This document shows, one piece after another, positions 56,265 to 64,000 of a DNA stretch of 64,000 bases. The stretch spans positions 306,056 through 370,055 of the forward strand of contig NZ_JACHFK010000004.1 in the NCBI RefSeq assembly GCF_014201805.1, read 5' to 3'. Origin of the DNA: Deinococcus metalli. GTDB taxonomy: Bacteria; Deinococcota; Deinococci; Deinococcales; Deinococcaceae. The translations under genes and the position numbers were made by a program. The notes under the pieces are model-generated. The model was not told the DNA's origin and did not search any database. It worked only from the letters and a program-made list of their open reading frames with translations. The first letter of the stretch is position 1. Each line of letters opens with the position of its first letter.

Positions 56265-57806
56265 TCAGCCCTTCACAGCGCTGTCGGCTCCGGTGTCCAC
56301 GAAGTAGCGTTGGAACACCACGAACACGATGATGACGGGAATCGCGCTCAGCACCGCGCCGGCCAGGATCAGGCCGTAGTCGCCCTGCCCGCCGTACGCT
56401 GAGCGGAAGTTCGACAGCCCCACCGTGAGGGTGAAGTCGGTGTTCTGGCGCAGCAGCACCACCGGCCAGAAGAAGTCGTTCCACGCGCCCTGGAACTGCG
56501 TGATCGCCAGCGCGATCAGCGCCGGGCCGGCCTGCGGCAGCATCACCCGCCAGAAGGTCGTGAAGGGGCCGGCGCCGTCGATGGAGGCGGATTCTTCCAG
56601 CTCGCGCGGCATGCCCTCAAAGAACTGTTTCATGAGGAACACGCCGCCGGCGGCCACCAGGCCCTGGAGCCACAGGCCCCAGATGTTCAGCAGGTGCAGG
56701 TCGCGCAGCAGCACGTAGTTGCTCACCAGGTTCACCTGGCCCGGCACCATCTGCACGAACAGCACGCCCAGCACGAAGATCAGGTTCTTGCCGGGGAAGT
56801 CCAGCCGCGCCAGCGCGTAGCCCGCCAGCGAGCAGAACAGCAGGGCCGCCATCACCCGCAGCGCGGCATACAGGAATGAGTTGCCCACCCACCGCAGGAA
56901 CAGGCTCTGGCCGGTCTGGGGGTTGGTGGTCTCGTCGAAGGCGCGGCGGTAGTTGTTGAAGGTGTAGCCCAGTACGCCAGGCGTGATGTTGCGGTATGCG
57001 AACGAGCGGTCGAAGTTCTGCTGGTCGCTGGGCGGCAGCGTGCTCGACACGATGCGCTGGCCGCGCTGCACGTCCACCTGCAGGGGTGTGCGCTGGAACA
57101 CCGGTCCGCGCAGCACATACGTGCCGCCCACCTTCACCAATTCCACGAGCTGCGTCTCCGACAGGTCGTACTGGTGCGACTGCGCCTGGGGCGTGTCGAG
57201 CGTGACGTCCACGTTCTGTCCGCCGGGCAGAATGGCCGTCACGCGGTCGCTGACCGGGCCGAGCTTCGCCTGGATGATCTCGCCCTGTGCGGGGCTCAGC
57301 GGCGGGTACGTCACGGTGGTGCGGTAGGTGTGCACGCTGCCGCTCACACCGGTCTGCTCGGTCTTGACCTGGGCATAGTCGCGCGCCTGCGCTTGCTTGG
57401 CCAGAGCCACCAGGCTGGTCGGCTGGTACGTGAACAATGCGATCGTCGGCGCGTCCTGCGGCGCTCCCTGCGGCGAGTCCACGCTGACGTCGAAGGTCAC
57501 GCTGCGCCCTGGGCGCAGACCGCCGTTCCAGCCGTCGCCGGCGCCCTGCACGCCCTGCCCCCACGCGCGCGAGATCGACGCCGGGCTGAACTGCGGGATG
57601 AGCAGTCGGGGCGGGTACTCGTTGGGGTTGTCCTTGACGCTGCTCAGGACCCCCATCAGGAACGGGCCCAGGAAGAAGAAGCTCATCACGATCATGAACG
57701 CGTACAGCCAGCCGGCGCGCGCCCAGCGGCGGCGGGCCAGCCAGCGTTCTTGATCCTGCGGCGAGTCGAAGCGCGCGCCGCTGCGCGCCATGGCCGGGGC
57801 GCTCAT
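56265..57806 (-). CDS. MalG-like sugar permease with large extra domain
   Basis: A 513-aa permease, far longer than the usual 280-300. GGAGG lies five bases before the ATG at 57806. After the first helix (AGWLYAFMIVMSFFFLGPFL) there is an insert of about 220 residues, beta-rich (PGRSVTFDVSVDSPQGAPQD, SGSVHTYRTTVTYPPLSPAQ, GGQNVDVTLDTPQAQSHQYD). The normal permease then resumes at YTFNNYRRAFDETT. The EAA loop (PRELEESASIDGAGPFTTFW near 410) and a typical C-terminus (QRYFVDTGADSAVKG) are intact. The insert lies on the outer face and may contact the binding protein, as the P2 loop of MalF does. Confidence 0.88.
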   Translation of the reverse strand: MSAPAMARSGARFDSPQDQERWLARRRWARAGWLYAFMIVMSFFFLGPFLMGVLSSVKDNPNEYPPRLLIPQFSPASISRAWGQGVQGAGDGWNGGLRPGRSVTFDVSVDSPQGAPQDAPTIALFTYQPTSLVALAKQAQARDYAQVKTEQTGVSGSVHTYRTTVTYPPLSPAQGEIIQAKLGPVSDRVTAILPGGQNVDVTLDTPQAQSHQYDLSETQLVELVKVGGTYVLRGPVFQRTPLQVDVQRGQRIVSSTLPPSDQQNFDRSFAYRNITPGVLGYTFNNYRRAFDETTNPQTGQSLFLRWVGNSFLYAALRVMAALLFCSLAGYALARLDFPGKNLIFVLGVLFVQMVPGQVNLVSNYVLLRDLHLLNIWGLWLQGLVAAGGVFLMKQFFEGMPRELEESASIDGAGPFTTFWRVMLPQAGPALIALAITQFQGAWNDFFWPVVLLRQNTDFTLTVGLSNFRSAYGGQGDYGLILAGAVLSAIPVIIVFVVFQRYFVDTGADSAVKG

Positions 57807-57870
57807 ATGACCTCCGATGGAATGGCGCGTCCTGAGGACGGCCCTCCGGCTGGACAGAACGCGGCCCGTC

Positions 57871-58968
<1,098 letters not shown>

Positions 58969-59008
58969 GTCAGCCTCCCGCCGGTGGGCGTCTCGGCCCG
59001 GAGTGAGG

Positions 59009-59047
59009 CGGGGATGGAAGGGCCGCCGCGTGGCCCTTCCATCCCCG
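59009..59047 (-). promoter_or_regulatory. 16-bp perfect stem-loop between binding-protein and permease genes
   Basis: CGGGGATGGAAGGGCC at 59009-59024 pairs perfectly with GGCCCTTCCATCCCCG at 59032-59047, with a 7-nt loop. It lies between the binding-protein stop (59059) and the MalF-like start (58968). A hairpin is found at the same operon position in the mannoside locus (24009-24038). Probable role: stabilise the binding-protein mRNA and lower downstream gene levels. Confidence 0.7.
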
Positions 59048-59058
59048 AGCCCGAGCGC

Positions 59059-60291
59059 TTAGCGGCTCTGGAGGGCGTTCATGTCCGCCTGGGCCTTTTT
59101 CAGCGCGTCGGCCGCACTCTGCTGCCCGCTGAGCACCGCGGCCAGGGCGGCGTTGATGGGTTTGCCCCAGTCCGGGCCCTTGGGGCCGAAGGTGTAGCCG
59201 TTGACCGTGCCGTCGGACGCGCCTTGGAAGACAGCCGCCGAGTTCTGGGCGCCGGGGTCGGTCTTCTTGAAGTACGCGTTGTTCGAGAGTGCCGTCCGGC
59301 TGGGAATCGCCAGGCCCTGCTCGAGGACGTACTGCTGCACCTGCGGGCTGGTGAGCAGATTGAGCACCTTGAGGGCGGCCGCCTTGTTCTTGGTGCCGGC
59401 GTTGATGGCCCAGCCGACGGTATACAGGAAGTTTCCGCGCTTGCCGGTGGTGGGGTTTTTCGGCATCAGCGCGGTGCCGTACTTCAGGTTGGGCGCATTG
59501 TCCTTCAGGAAGCCCACGATCCAGTTCCCCTCGATAGCCACGGCCACCTTGCCGGTCTTGAGGCAGCCGCCGGACCAGTCCTGCGAGATCTCGCTGGGCT
59601 GCACGCCGACCTTGTCCTTGGCCAGGCCAGTGAAGAAGTTGAAGGCACTCTGAAAAGCGGGGTCAAGCAGGTTCGTCTTGCCGCCCGCACCGAAGGGCTT
59701 CCAGCCAGCCGAGAACGCGAACTGACCCATGCGGGCGTAATCTGGTGCGAGGCAGATGCCGTAGTAATCGTTGCCCAGGGCTTTCTTGACGTTGGTCAGT
59801 TTGGTCTGGAGGGTCGTCCAGGTGTCGTTGTTGTCGGGGTACGCGACCTTGGCCTCGTCGAAGAGGTCCTTGTTGTACACCAGCGTCAGGGTGTTGAAGT
59901 CCTTGGCGATGCCGTATAGGCGGCCGTTGCGCGTGAACGTGGTGTTCAGCGACTTGATGAAGGGGCTGGTGTTCACCAGGCCGTTGAGCGGCAGGATCTT
60001 GCCGGTGGCGACGTAGGTGTCGAGCGTCTCGGCGGGCAGGTAGAACACGTCGCCGGCGGTGCCCGACGCGAGCTGGGTGGTGAGCTGCTGGTTGTAGTCG
60101 CCCTGGAGGGGCTCGTACGTGACGGTGATCTTGTCCTTGGCCAGCGCCGGCTTCACGAAGCGGTTGATCAGGTCGCCGACGATGGCCGGGTCCTGACCGG
60201 CGTAGCCGTTGATCTTGATGGTGGTCTGGGCGAGGGCGGACTGACCGAGGAGCGTGAGGGCGAGGACCGACAGACAGGTGGTGCGTTTCAT
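59059..60291 (-). CDS. Sugar ABC transporter solute-binding protein
   Basis: A 410-aa secreted protein with signal peptide MKRTTCLSVLALTLLGQSAL and cleavage near ALA-QTT. The rest is the binding-protein family 1 fold: TVTYEPLQGDYNQQLTTQLA, GTAGDVFYLPAETL, CLKTGKVAVAIEGNWIVGFL and KALGNDYYGICL. It follows its LacI regulator by 56 bases and precedes two permeases. An AGGTTC-type element just upstream of the ATG is a weak ribosome binding site. The substrate is probably a maltose-, glucoside- or glucan-derived oligosaccharide, judging from the downstream enzymes. Confidence 0.92.
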   Translation of the reverse strand: MKRTTCLSVLALTLLGQSALAQTTIKINGYAGQDPAIVGDLINRFVKPALAKDKITVTYEPLQGDYNQQLTTQLASGTAGDVFYLPAETLDTYVATGKILPLNGLVNTSPFIKSLNTTFTRNGRLYGIAKDFNTLTLVYNKDLFDEAKVAYPDNNDTWTTLQTKLTNVKKALGNDYYGICLAPDYARMGQFAFSAGWKPFGAGGKTNLLDPAFQSAFNFFTGLAKDKVGVQPSEISQDWSGGCLKTGKVAVAIEGNWIVGFLKDNAPNLKYGTALMPKNPTTGKRGNFLYTVGWAINAGTKNKAAALKVLNLLTSPQVQQYVLEQGLAIPSRTALSNNAYFKKTDPGAQNSAAVFQGASDGTVNGYTFGPKGPDWGKPINAALAAVLSGQQSAADALKKAQADMNALQSR

Positions 60292-60347
60292 AGAACCTCC
60301 GGGAACGGGGGAGAGAAGGAACGTGAGTGGAGCAGCGCCGAGCGGCG

Positions 60348-61304
60348 CTACGGTGGCCGGGCCACCGTGTGGCCGGGGAGAAGGCGCACCGGCACGAACT
60401 CGCCGCGCGGGGGCTCACCGGAGAGCGCTTCCTGCACCAGGCGCAGCGCCACCTCCGCGATGCGGTCGATGTCCTGCGACACGGTGGTCAGCGGCACCGG
60501 GAGCGGCAGTTCGGGCAGGCCGTCGAAGCCCACCACCGAGACCTGGCCCGGCACGTCCAGCCCGAGGTCCTGCAGCGCCGCGACCGCCCCGACAGCCTGC
60601 TCGTCGCTCGCCGCGAAGCAGCCGGTAAAGCGCAGGCCCTGCTCCCACGCGCGGCGCAGCGTGCGGTAGCCGTCCAGCGCTGTGAAGCCGCCGGGCAGGG
60701 TCGCCACGGCCGCGTCCACCTCGCGGGCGGCGGTCCGGAAGCCGTCCTCGCGGTCGCGGGCCACCTGGCTCTCGCCGGCGCCCAGGAACATGAGCTGGCG
60801 GTGCCCGGCCTCGGTGAGCTGCCTGGTGGCGAGTTCGGCCCCGGCGCGGTCATCCGGCGCGACCCAGCTGTGCTGCTGGTGATGCCCGATCAGCACCACA
60901 GGCACGCCACGCTCCTCGAGCAGCGTCAGGCGCGCGTCGTCGTCCTTGATATGCATGAGCACCACGGCAGACGGCAGGCGGCCCAGCGGCCCCAGGTCGC
61001 CGTGCAGGTCGATGAGCTGCACGCCGGCGGGCGACGTGCGCGCCTCCAGCGAGCGCCGGAACAGCACCTGGTACGGGCTCAGCAGCGGATCGCCCGCCAT
61101 GGTCGAGAGCCCGACGGTGTGCCCGGTGCGCCACGACAGTTGCCGGGCGGCCGGGTCCGGCGCGTAGTTTACCGAACGCATGATCTGTTCCACCTGCTGG
61201 CGCGTGCGCAGCGCCACCGTGCTGTGCCCGTTGATCACACGGCTGACGGTGCCGGTGCTGACGCCGGCCAGCCTTGCAATGTCGTGGATGGTGGGACGGG
61301 ACAT
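60348..61304 (-). CDS. LacI-family regulator of the second sugar operon
   Basis: A 318-aa repressor. The helix-turn-helix reads TIHDIARLAGVSTGTVSRVI at the N-terminus, the hinge follows, and the ligand-binding domain contains VVGFDGLPELPLPVPLTTV. It is the first gene of a minus-strand series that runs through a binding protein, two permeases, a debranching-type enzyme and GH3 (down to 52189), with small gaps. The palindrome at 61335-61352, just upstream, is the likely operator, so the operon would be autoregulated. Confidence 0.93.
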   Translation of the reverse strand: MSRPTIHDIARLAGVSTGTVSRVINGHSTVALRTRQQVEQIMRSVNYAPDPAARQLSWRTGHTVGLSTMAGDPLLSPYQVLFRRSLEARTSPAGVQLIDLHGDLGPLGRLPSAVVLMHIKDDDARLTLLEERGVPVVLIGHHQQHSWVAPDDRAGAELATRQLTEAGHRQLMFLGAGESQVARDREDGFRTAAREVDAAVATLPGGFTALDGYRTLRRAWEQGLRFTGCFAASDEQAVGAVAALQDLGLDVPGQVSVVGFDGLPELPLPVPLTTVSQDIDRIAEVALRLVQEALSGEPPRGEFVPVRLLPGHTVARPP

Positions 61305-61334
61305 ACGAGACCTCGGGGCGGAGAGCGCGCGGTT

Positions 61335-61352
61335 CTTGTAACCGTTTACAAG
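61335..61352 (-). promoter_or_regulatory. LacI-type operator upstream of the second sugar operon
   Basis: CTTGTAACCGTTTACAAG is an 18-bp palindrome with one mismatch per half, of the kind bound by LacI proteins, about 31 bases before the regulator ATG. A related half-site (GGTTACAAA) occurs at 61394-61402. Confidence 0.7.
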
Positions 61353-61805
61353 GCGCGCGTGGGCAGAAATTCTGGCCAGACCAGAATGTGAGCGGTTACA
61401 AACTCAGAATGATTCAGGATGGCACCCCCACCCTGGCCTGTCAAGAATGGGCCGGAGGCGGACGTTCATGCAGCGTGAAGGCTGCGACGTGGCGGACCGG
61501 GCCGCTTTGGTAGGTGTCTCCTGCTGGCACATTGCGGTGGCCCGCCCGGTGGACTGGATGCACGAGCATGATGACCAACCCATTGTCGGTTAGCGCTACC
61601 GGGCGTTCATGGACATGAACCTGCTGCACTTCCAGATGGCTCTGCGTCCGCTGGACGCGCGGCGCGTGATGCTGATCTCCTCGAAGGATGCCAGCGCGCC
61701 GCAGCTCAGCCGCAGGGACGGCTGCCTGTTCGGCCACGCTACGTCGCGGAATCTGGCCCGGTTGCGCGACCACTCCTGAGTCCGCCCAACGTCAGTGCGG
61801 CCGGG
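61353..61805. other. Intergenic region with a possible decayed frame
   Basis: About 450 bases. A plus-strand reading from an ATG near 61468 gives a short protein-like sequence that meets an in-frame TAG (after HDDQPIVG) and then continues open to a stop near 61779 (MDMNLLHFQMALRPLDARRV ... ). The two halves might be remains of one gene, but I do not recognise either. The left end holds the sugar-operon promoter region. Confidence 0.25.
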
Positions 61806-63383
61806 TTAGGGCTGCTCTGCGGTTCCGGTCCCTGCGAGGGCTGGCCAGCGCTGGCCGTCGGGGCTGCCCAGGCCGGTGCAGGCGTCCCAGCCGTCAGCGG
61901 CGCGGTACGCTCCGTTGTCGCCACTGGTGATGTCCCGCTGCGCGCCGGCTCCGTACAACAGCGGGTTCAGGAAGCCCAGGGGCTGCTCTCGGCCCGCGTT
62001 CAGCCGCGCCACCAGACCCGCCCACAGCGGCGCCACGGCGCTCGTGCCGCCGATCACCATGTCCTGCCCATCCACCCGCACGCGGTACCCGGTCTGCGGG
62101 TCGGCCACCCCGGCGATGTCCGGCACGCCGCGTCCCACCCGCCGGCCGGGGTTGGCGGAGGGCGGTACGCCCACGCGCTGCTGGTAGTCCGGCACCGGAA
62201 ACACGTCGCTCACGCCGCCGCCCGTGGCGCCATGTCCGGGCGTGTTCCACACCACCTCGCGGGCGATGCGGCCACCGCCGTCCAGGTCGAGCCTCGTGCC
62301 GCCGCAGCCGGTGGCCCACGGACTCGACGCGGGGAAGTCCGTGTGTGCCAGCCCGTCTCCCACCCGGTCACCCGAACCGTCGTCGCCCGCAGCACACAGC
62401 ACGGTCACGCCCAGCATCGCAGCGTCGTGGAAGGCGTCGTCCATAGCCCGCATGGCCTGCTCCGTCCACGCGGCCTCGGCGGCGCCCCAGCTGATCGAAA
62501 CAACGCTGGGCCGACGTTCCGCGTCGTGCACGGCGGTGGTGATGGCATTCAGGAACCCGGCGTCGGTGTTTGGTGCAAAGTACACCGCGATCCGGGCGCC
62601 CGGAGCCACGGCGCCCGCCACCTCGATGTCCAGCAGCACTTCACCGTCCGCGCTGCTCGGATCGCCGCTCGGGTCGTTCCTGCCGCCGTTGACCTCCACC
62701 GCCGTGACAGCGGGTGTGGTCAGGCCAAGGCCGGTGAAGTATGCGCTCAGGTCGGCCTCCGTATACCCGCCGCCGAGTTCGATGATGGCGATGGTCTGCC
62801 CGGCGCCGTCTCCCGGCGGAAACTGGTACGCCTGCGCGAGTTCCACGGGCGTATACCCGTGGCCCGCCGCGTGCGGGAACGCCACGCCAGGCTGCCCCAC
62901 CGGCGAGCCCAGACGGAACTGCGGCCGGGCCTGCGGGCGGTCGTCCAGGCCGAAAACGCCCTCGACGATGCCGGCGAGATCCGCGGGCACGTGTACCGGC
63001 CCGCTGCGGCCCCGGAAGGTCACGCCGTCGTTCTCGTACAGGCCCAGAGTCACGCCGAAGGCCTCCTGCATCTGCGCGACCGAGCCGCGCAGGATCACGG
63101 TACGGCGCGCGGCGCTGCTCTCCACGGTGTCCAGGCCATGCTCGCGGGCGAAGTCCTCCACGCGGGTGAGGTCGTCCGCCGAGGCGCCGTATTCGCGGGC
63201 GAAGGCGGTTCGGGTCATCGGTTGGGCCGGCACGCCGCGCGGCTGGACGGCCGGAGCGCGCAGGCGCAGCGTCACGTCAAGCGTCTCGTCGGGCTGGGGG
63301 GCGCCCATCGGCCGGGCGGCGGCGGGCAGGGCGCGGGAGCTGCCGGTCACGGCGATGCTGGCGGGACGGACCTTTCTGGACAT
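61806..63383 (-). CDS. Sedolisin-type (S53) serine-carboxyl peptidase
   Basis: A 525-aa protease; ATG at 63383 with AAGGAGA six bases upstream. The propeptide-like N-terminal part (LDVTLRLRAPAVQPRG, REYGASADDLTRVEDFAREH) occupies about 1-165. The catalytic domain carries the sedolisin Glu/Asp pattern in SADGEVLLDIEVAGAVAPGA (near 243) and the catalytic serine in VIGGTSAVAPLWAGLVARL (near 446), plus VSISWGAAEAAW. It ends with a WDACTGLGSPDG calcium-site-like motif. There is no clear N-terminal signal peptide, although S53 enzymes are usually secreted and mature at acid pH. Confidence 0.9.
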   Translation of the reverse strand: MSRKVRPASIAVTGSSRALPAAARPMGAPQPDETLDVTLRLRAPAVQPRGVPAQPMTRTAFAREYGASADDLTRVEDFAREHGLDTVESSAARRTVILRGSVAQMQEAFGVTLGLYENDGVTFRGRSGPVHVPADLAGIVEGVFGLDDRPQARPQFRLGSPVGQPGVAFPHAAGHGYTPVELAQAYQFPPGDGAGQTIAIIELGGGYTEADLSAYFTGLGLTTPAVTAVEVNGGRNDPSGDPSSADGEVLLDIEVAGAVAPGARIAVYFAPNTDAGFLNAITTAVHDAERRPSVVSISWGAAEAAWTEQAMRAMDDAFHDAAMLGVTVLCAAGDDGSGDRVGDGLAHTDFPASSPWATGCGGTRLDLDGGGRIAREVVWNTPGHGATGGGVSDVFPVPDYQQRVGVPPSANPGRRVGRGVPDIAGVADPQTGYRVRVDGQDMVIGGTSAVAPLWAGLVARLNAGREQPLGFLNPLLYGAGAQRDITSGDNGAYRAADGWDACTGLGSPDGQRWPALAGTGTAEQP

Positions 63384-63608
63384 GGCATTCTCCTTACGCA
63401 TCGGCGGCAGGGATCGGGGTGTTCGACGGTGTCCGTGACCAGTCTAGTCGGCGCCGCTTTGCTGTGGGCAGAAGATTCGAAAGGATTACGTAAGACGGGC
63501 GAACCGCCTCCCCTGAAGTGGTGCCGGCGCCGGAGCTGTCGCGTGTCGTGCGGGGGGATTTGTGTTCTCAGGCGTATGTCAGCTCCGCCTCATGGGGCAG
63601 GATGGGGT

Positions 63609-63845
63609 ATGGCTGTTCAGGCACAGGCGTGGCGGGTCGTGATCCGCTGGGCGGACGGAGAGGAGGAACGCTTCGTCTACCACGGCCCCATGTGGGTCGG
63701 ACGGGCCAGCCAGAGCGTGCACCTCCTCGCCCAGTCCGCGTACGCGCGCCGCCGCTCCGAACGCCCGGAGCTGCCCACGTGGCAGGGCTACCAGGTGCGC
63801 TCGTTCACGCCCATCCGGTCCCCGGTGGGCGGCTGCCCGGCGTAA
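63609..63845 (+). CDS. Hypothetical small protein, 78 aa
   Basis: It begins MAVQAQAWRVVIRWADGEEE at ATG 63609 and ends RSFTPIRSPVGGCPA. It has a short beta-strand-rich start and a helical centre (HLLAQSAYARRRSERPE). No family is recognised. An in-frame ATG at 63570 is an alternative start. The 155 bases after it show only a short GGGGG/CCCCC hairpin. Confidence 0.45.
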   Translation: MAVQAQAWRVVIRWADGEEERFVYHGPMWVGRASQSVHLLAQSAYARRRSERPELPTWQGYQVRSFTPIRSPVGGCPA

Positions 63846-64000
63846 GAGTCCGCGCTCCTCTGCATAACCCCCCCATGTCACGGCGGGGGTCTTCACAATT
63901 TCCCCGCGGCCTGCATGAAGTCTGCGTCTCTCATGGACGGCGTCTTGGTGTGCCCCCGGCATCCTCTGCTCAGCCGGGACGTGACCACCACGTCCCGCCC

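Overview
The window is GC-rich (very high third-position GC in most genes) and reads as part of a secondary replicon, a plasmid or megaplasmid, of a Deinococcus-type bacterium. That assignment is an inference. It rests on the replication-initiator type, the iteron origin, two partition loci, and several small families I associate with Deinococcota (DUF1990, KGG-motif protein, DUF2382/PRC-barrel stress proteins, large c-di-GMP enzymes). No rRNA, tRNA, CRISPR array or intact transposase is visible.

Layout. 1-345: C-terminal end of an FAD-dependent oxidoreductase. 687-1350: two small, possibly paralogous unknown proteins. 1612-3690: a membrane GGDEF-GAF-HD-GYP protein. 3900-8847 (minus): an ABC importer operon (binding protein, two permeases, ATPase) ending in a glycerophosphodiester phosphodiesterase-like gene, with a PHP-domain hydrolase divergent at 8942-10261. 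10378-16056 (plus): cydDCAB, encoding cytochrome bd oxidase and its ABC assembly exporter, in overlapping reading frames. 16504-18035: a PEBP-like protein coupled to a secreted beta-propeller.

Replication and maintenance. A parAB pair lies at 18333-20038. A second, smaller partition pair lies at 34697-35595. Fourteen direct iterons (35971-36474) precede an AT-rich leader and a replication initiator gene (36594-37949), with a fifteenth, inverted iteron just after the gene. These elements have lower GC than the metabolic genes around them.

Carbohydrate loci. 20266-30351 looks like a beta-mannoside utilisation regulon: a secreted glycosidase, two permeases and a binding protein (minus strand), a LacI regulator, and on the plus strand a GH2 beta-mannosidase and a GH5 enzyme. 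An identical 13-bp operator, CGTTTACTAAACA, stands before both the transport operon and the mannosidase. 52189-61304 is a second sugar operon, all on the minus strand: LacI regulator, binding protein, two unusual permeases, a glycogen-debranching-type glycosidase and a GH3 beta-glucosidase, with one LacI-type palindrome upstream of the whole unit.

Other regions. 30613-33552 is a PAS-GAF-GGDEF-EAL protein, followed by a truncated sugar-binding-protein pseudogene. 38117-39874 is a HAD phosphatase fused to a P-loop ATPase. 40849-46421 is a stress-type cluster (KGG protein, two related SDR oxidoreductases, two DUF2382 proteins, two membrane proteins). 47219-51900 holds a lipoprotein, a DUF1990 protein and a papain-family lipoprotein. 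61806-63383 is a sedolisin (S53) protease.
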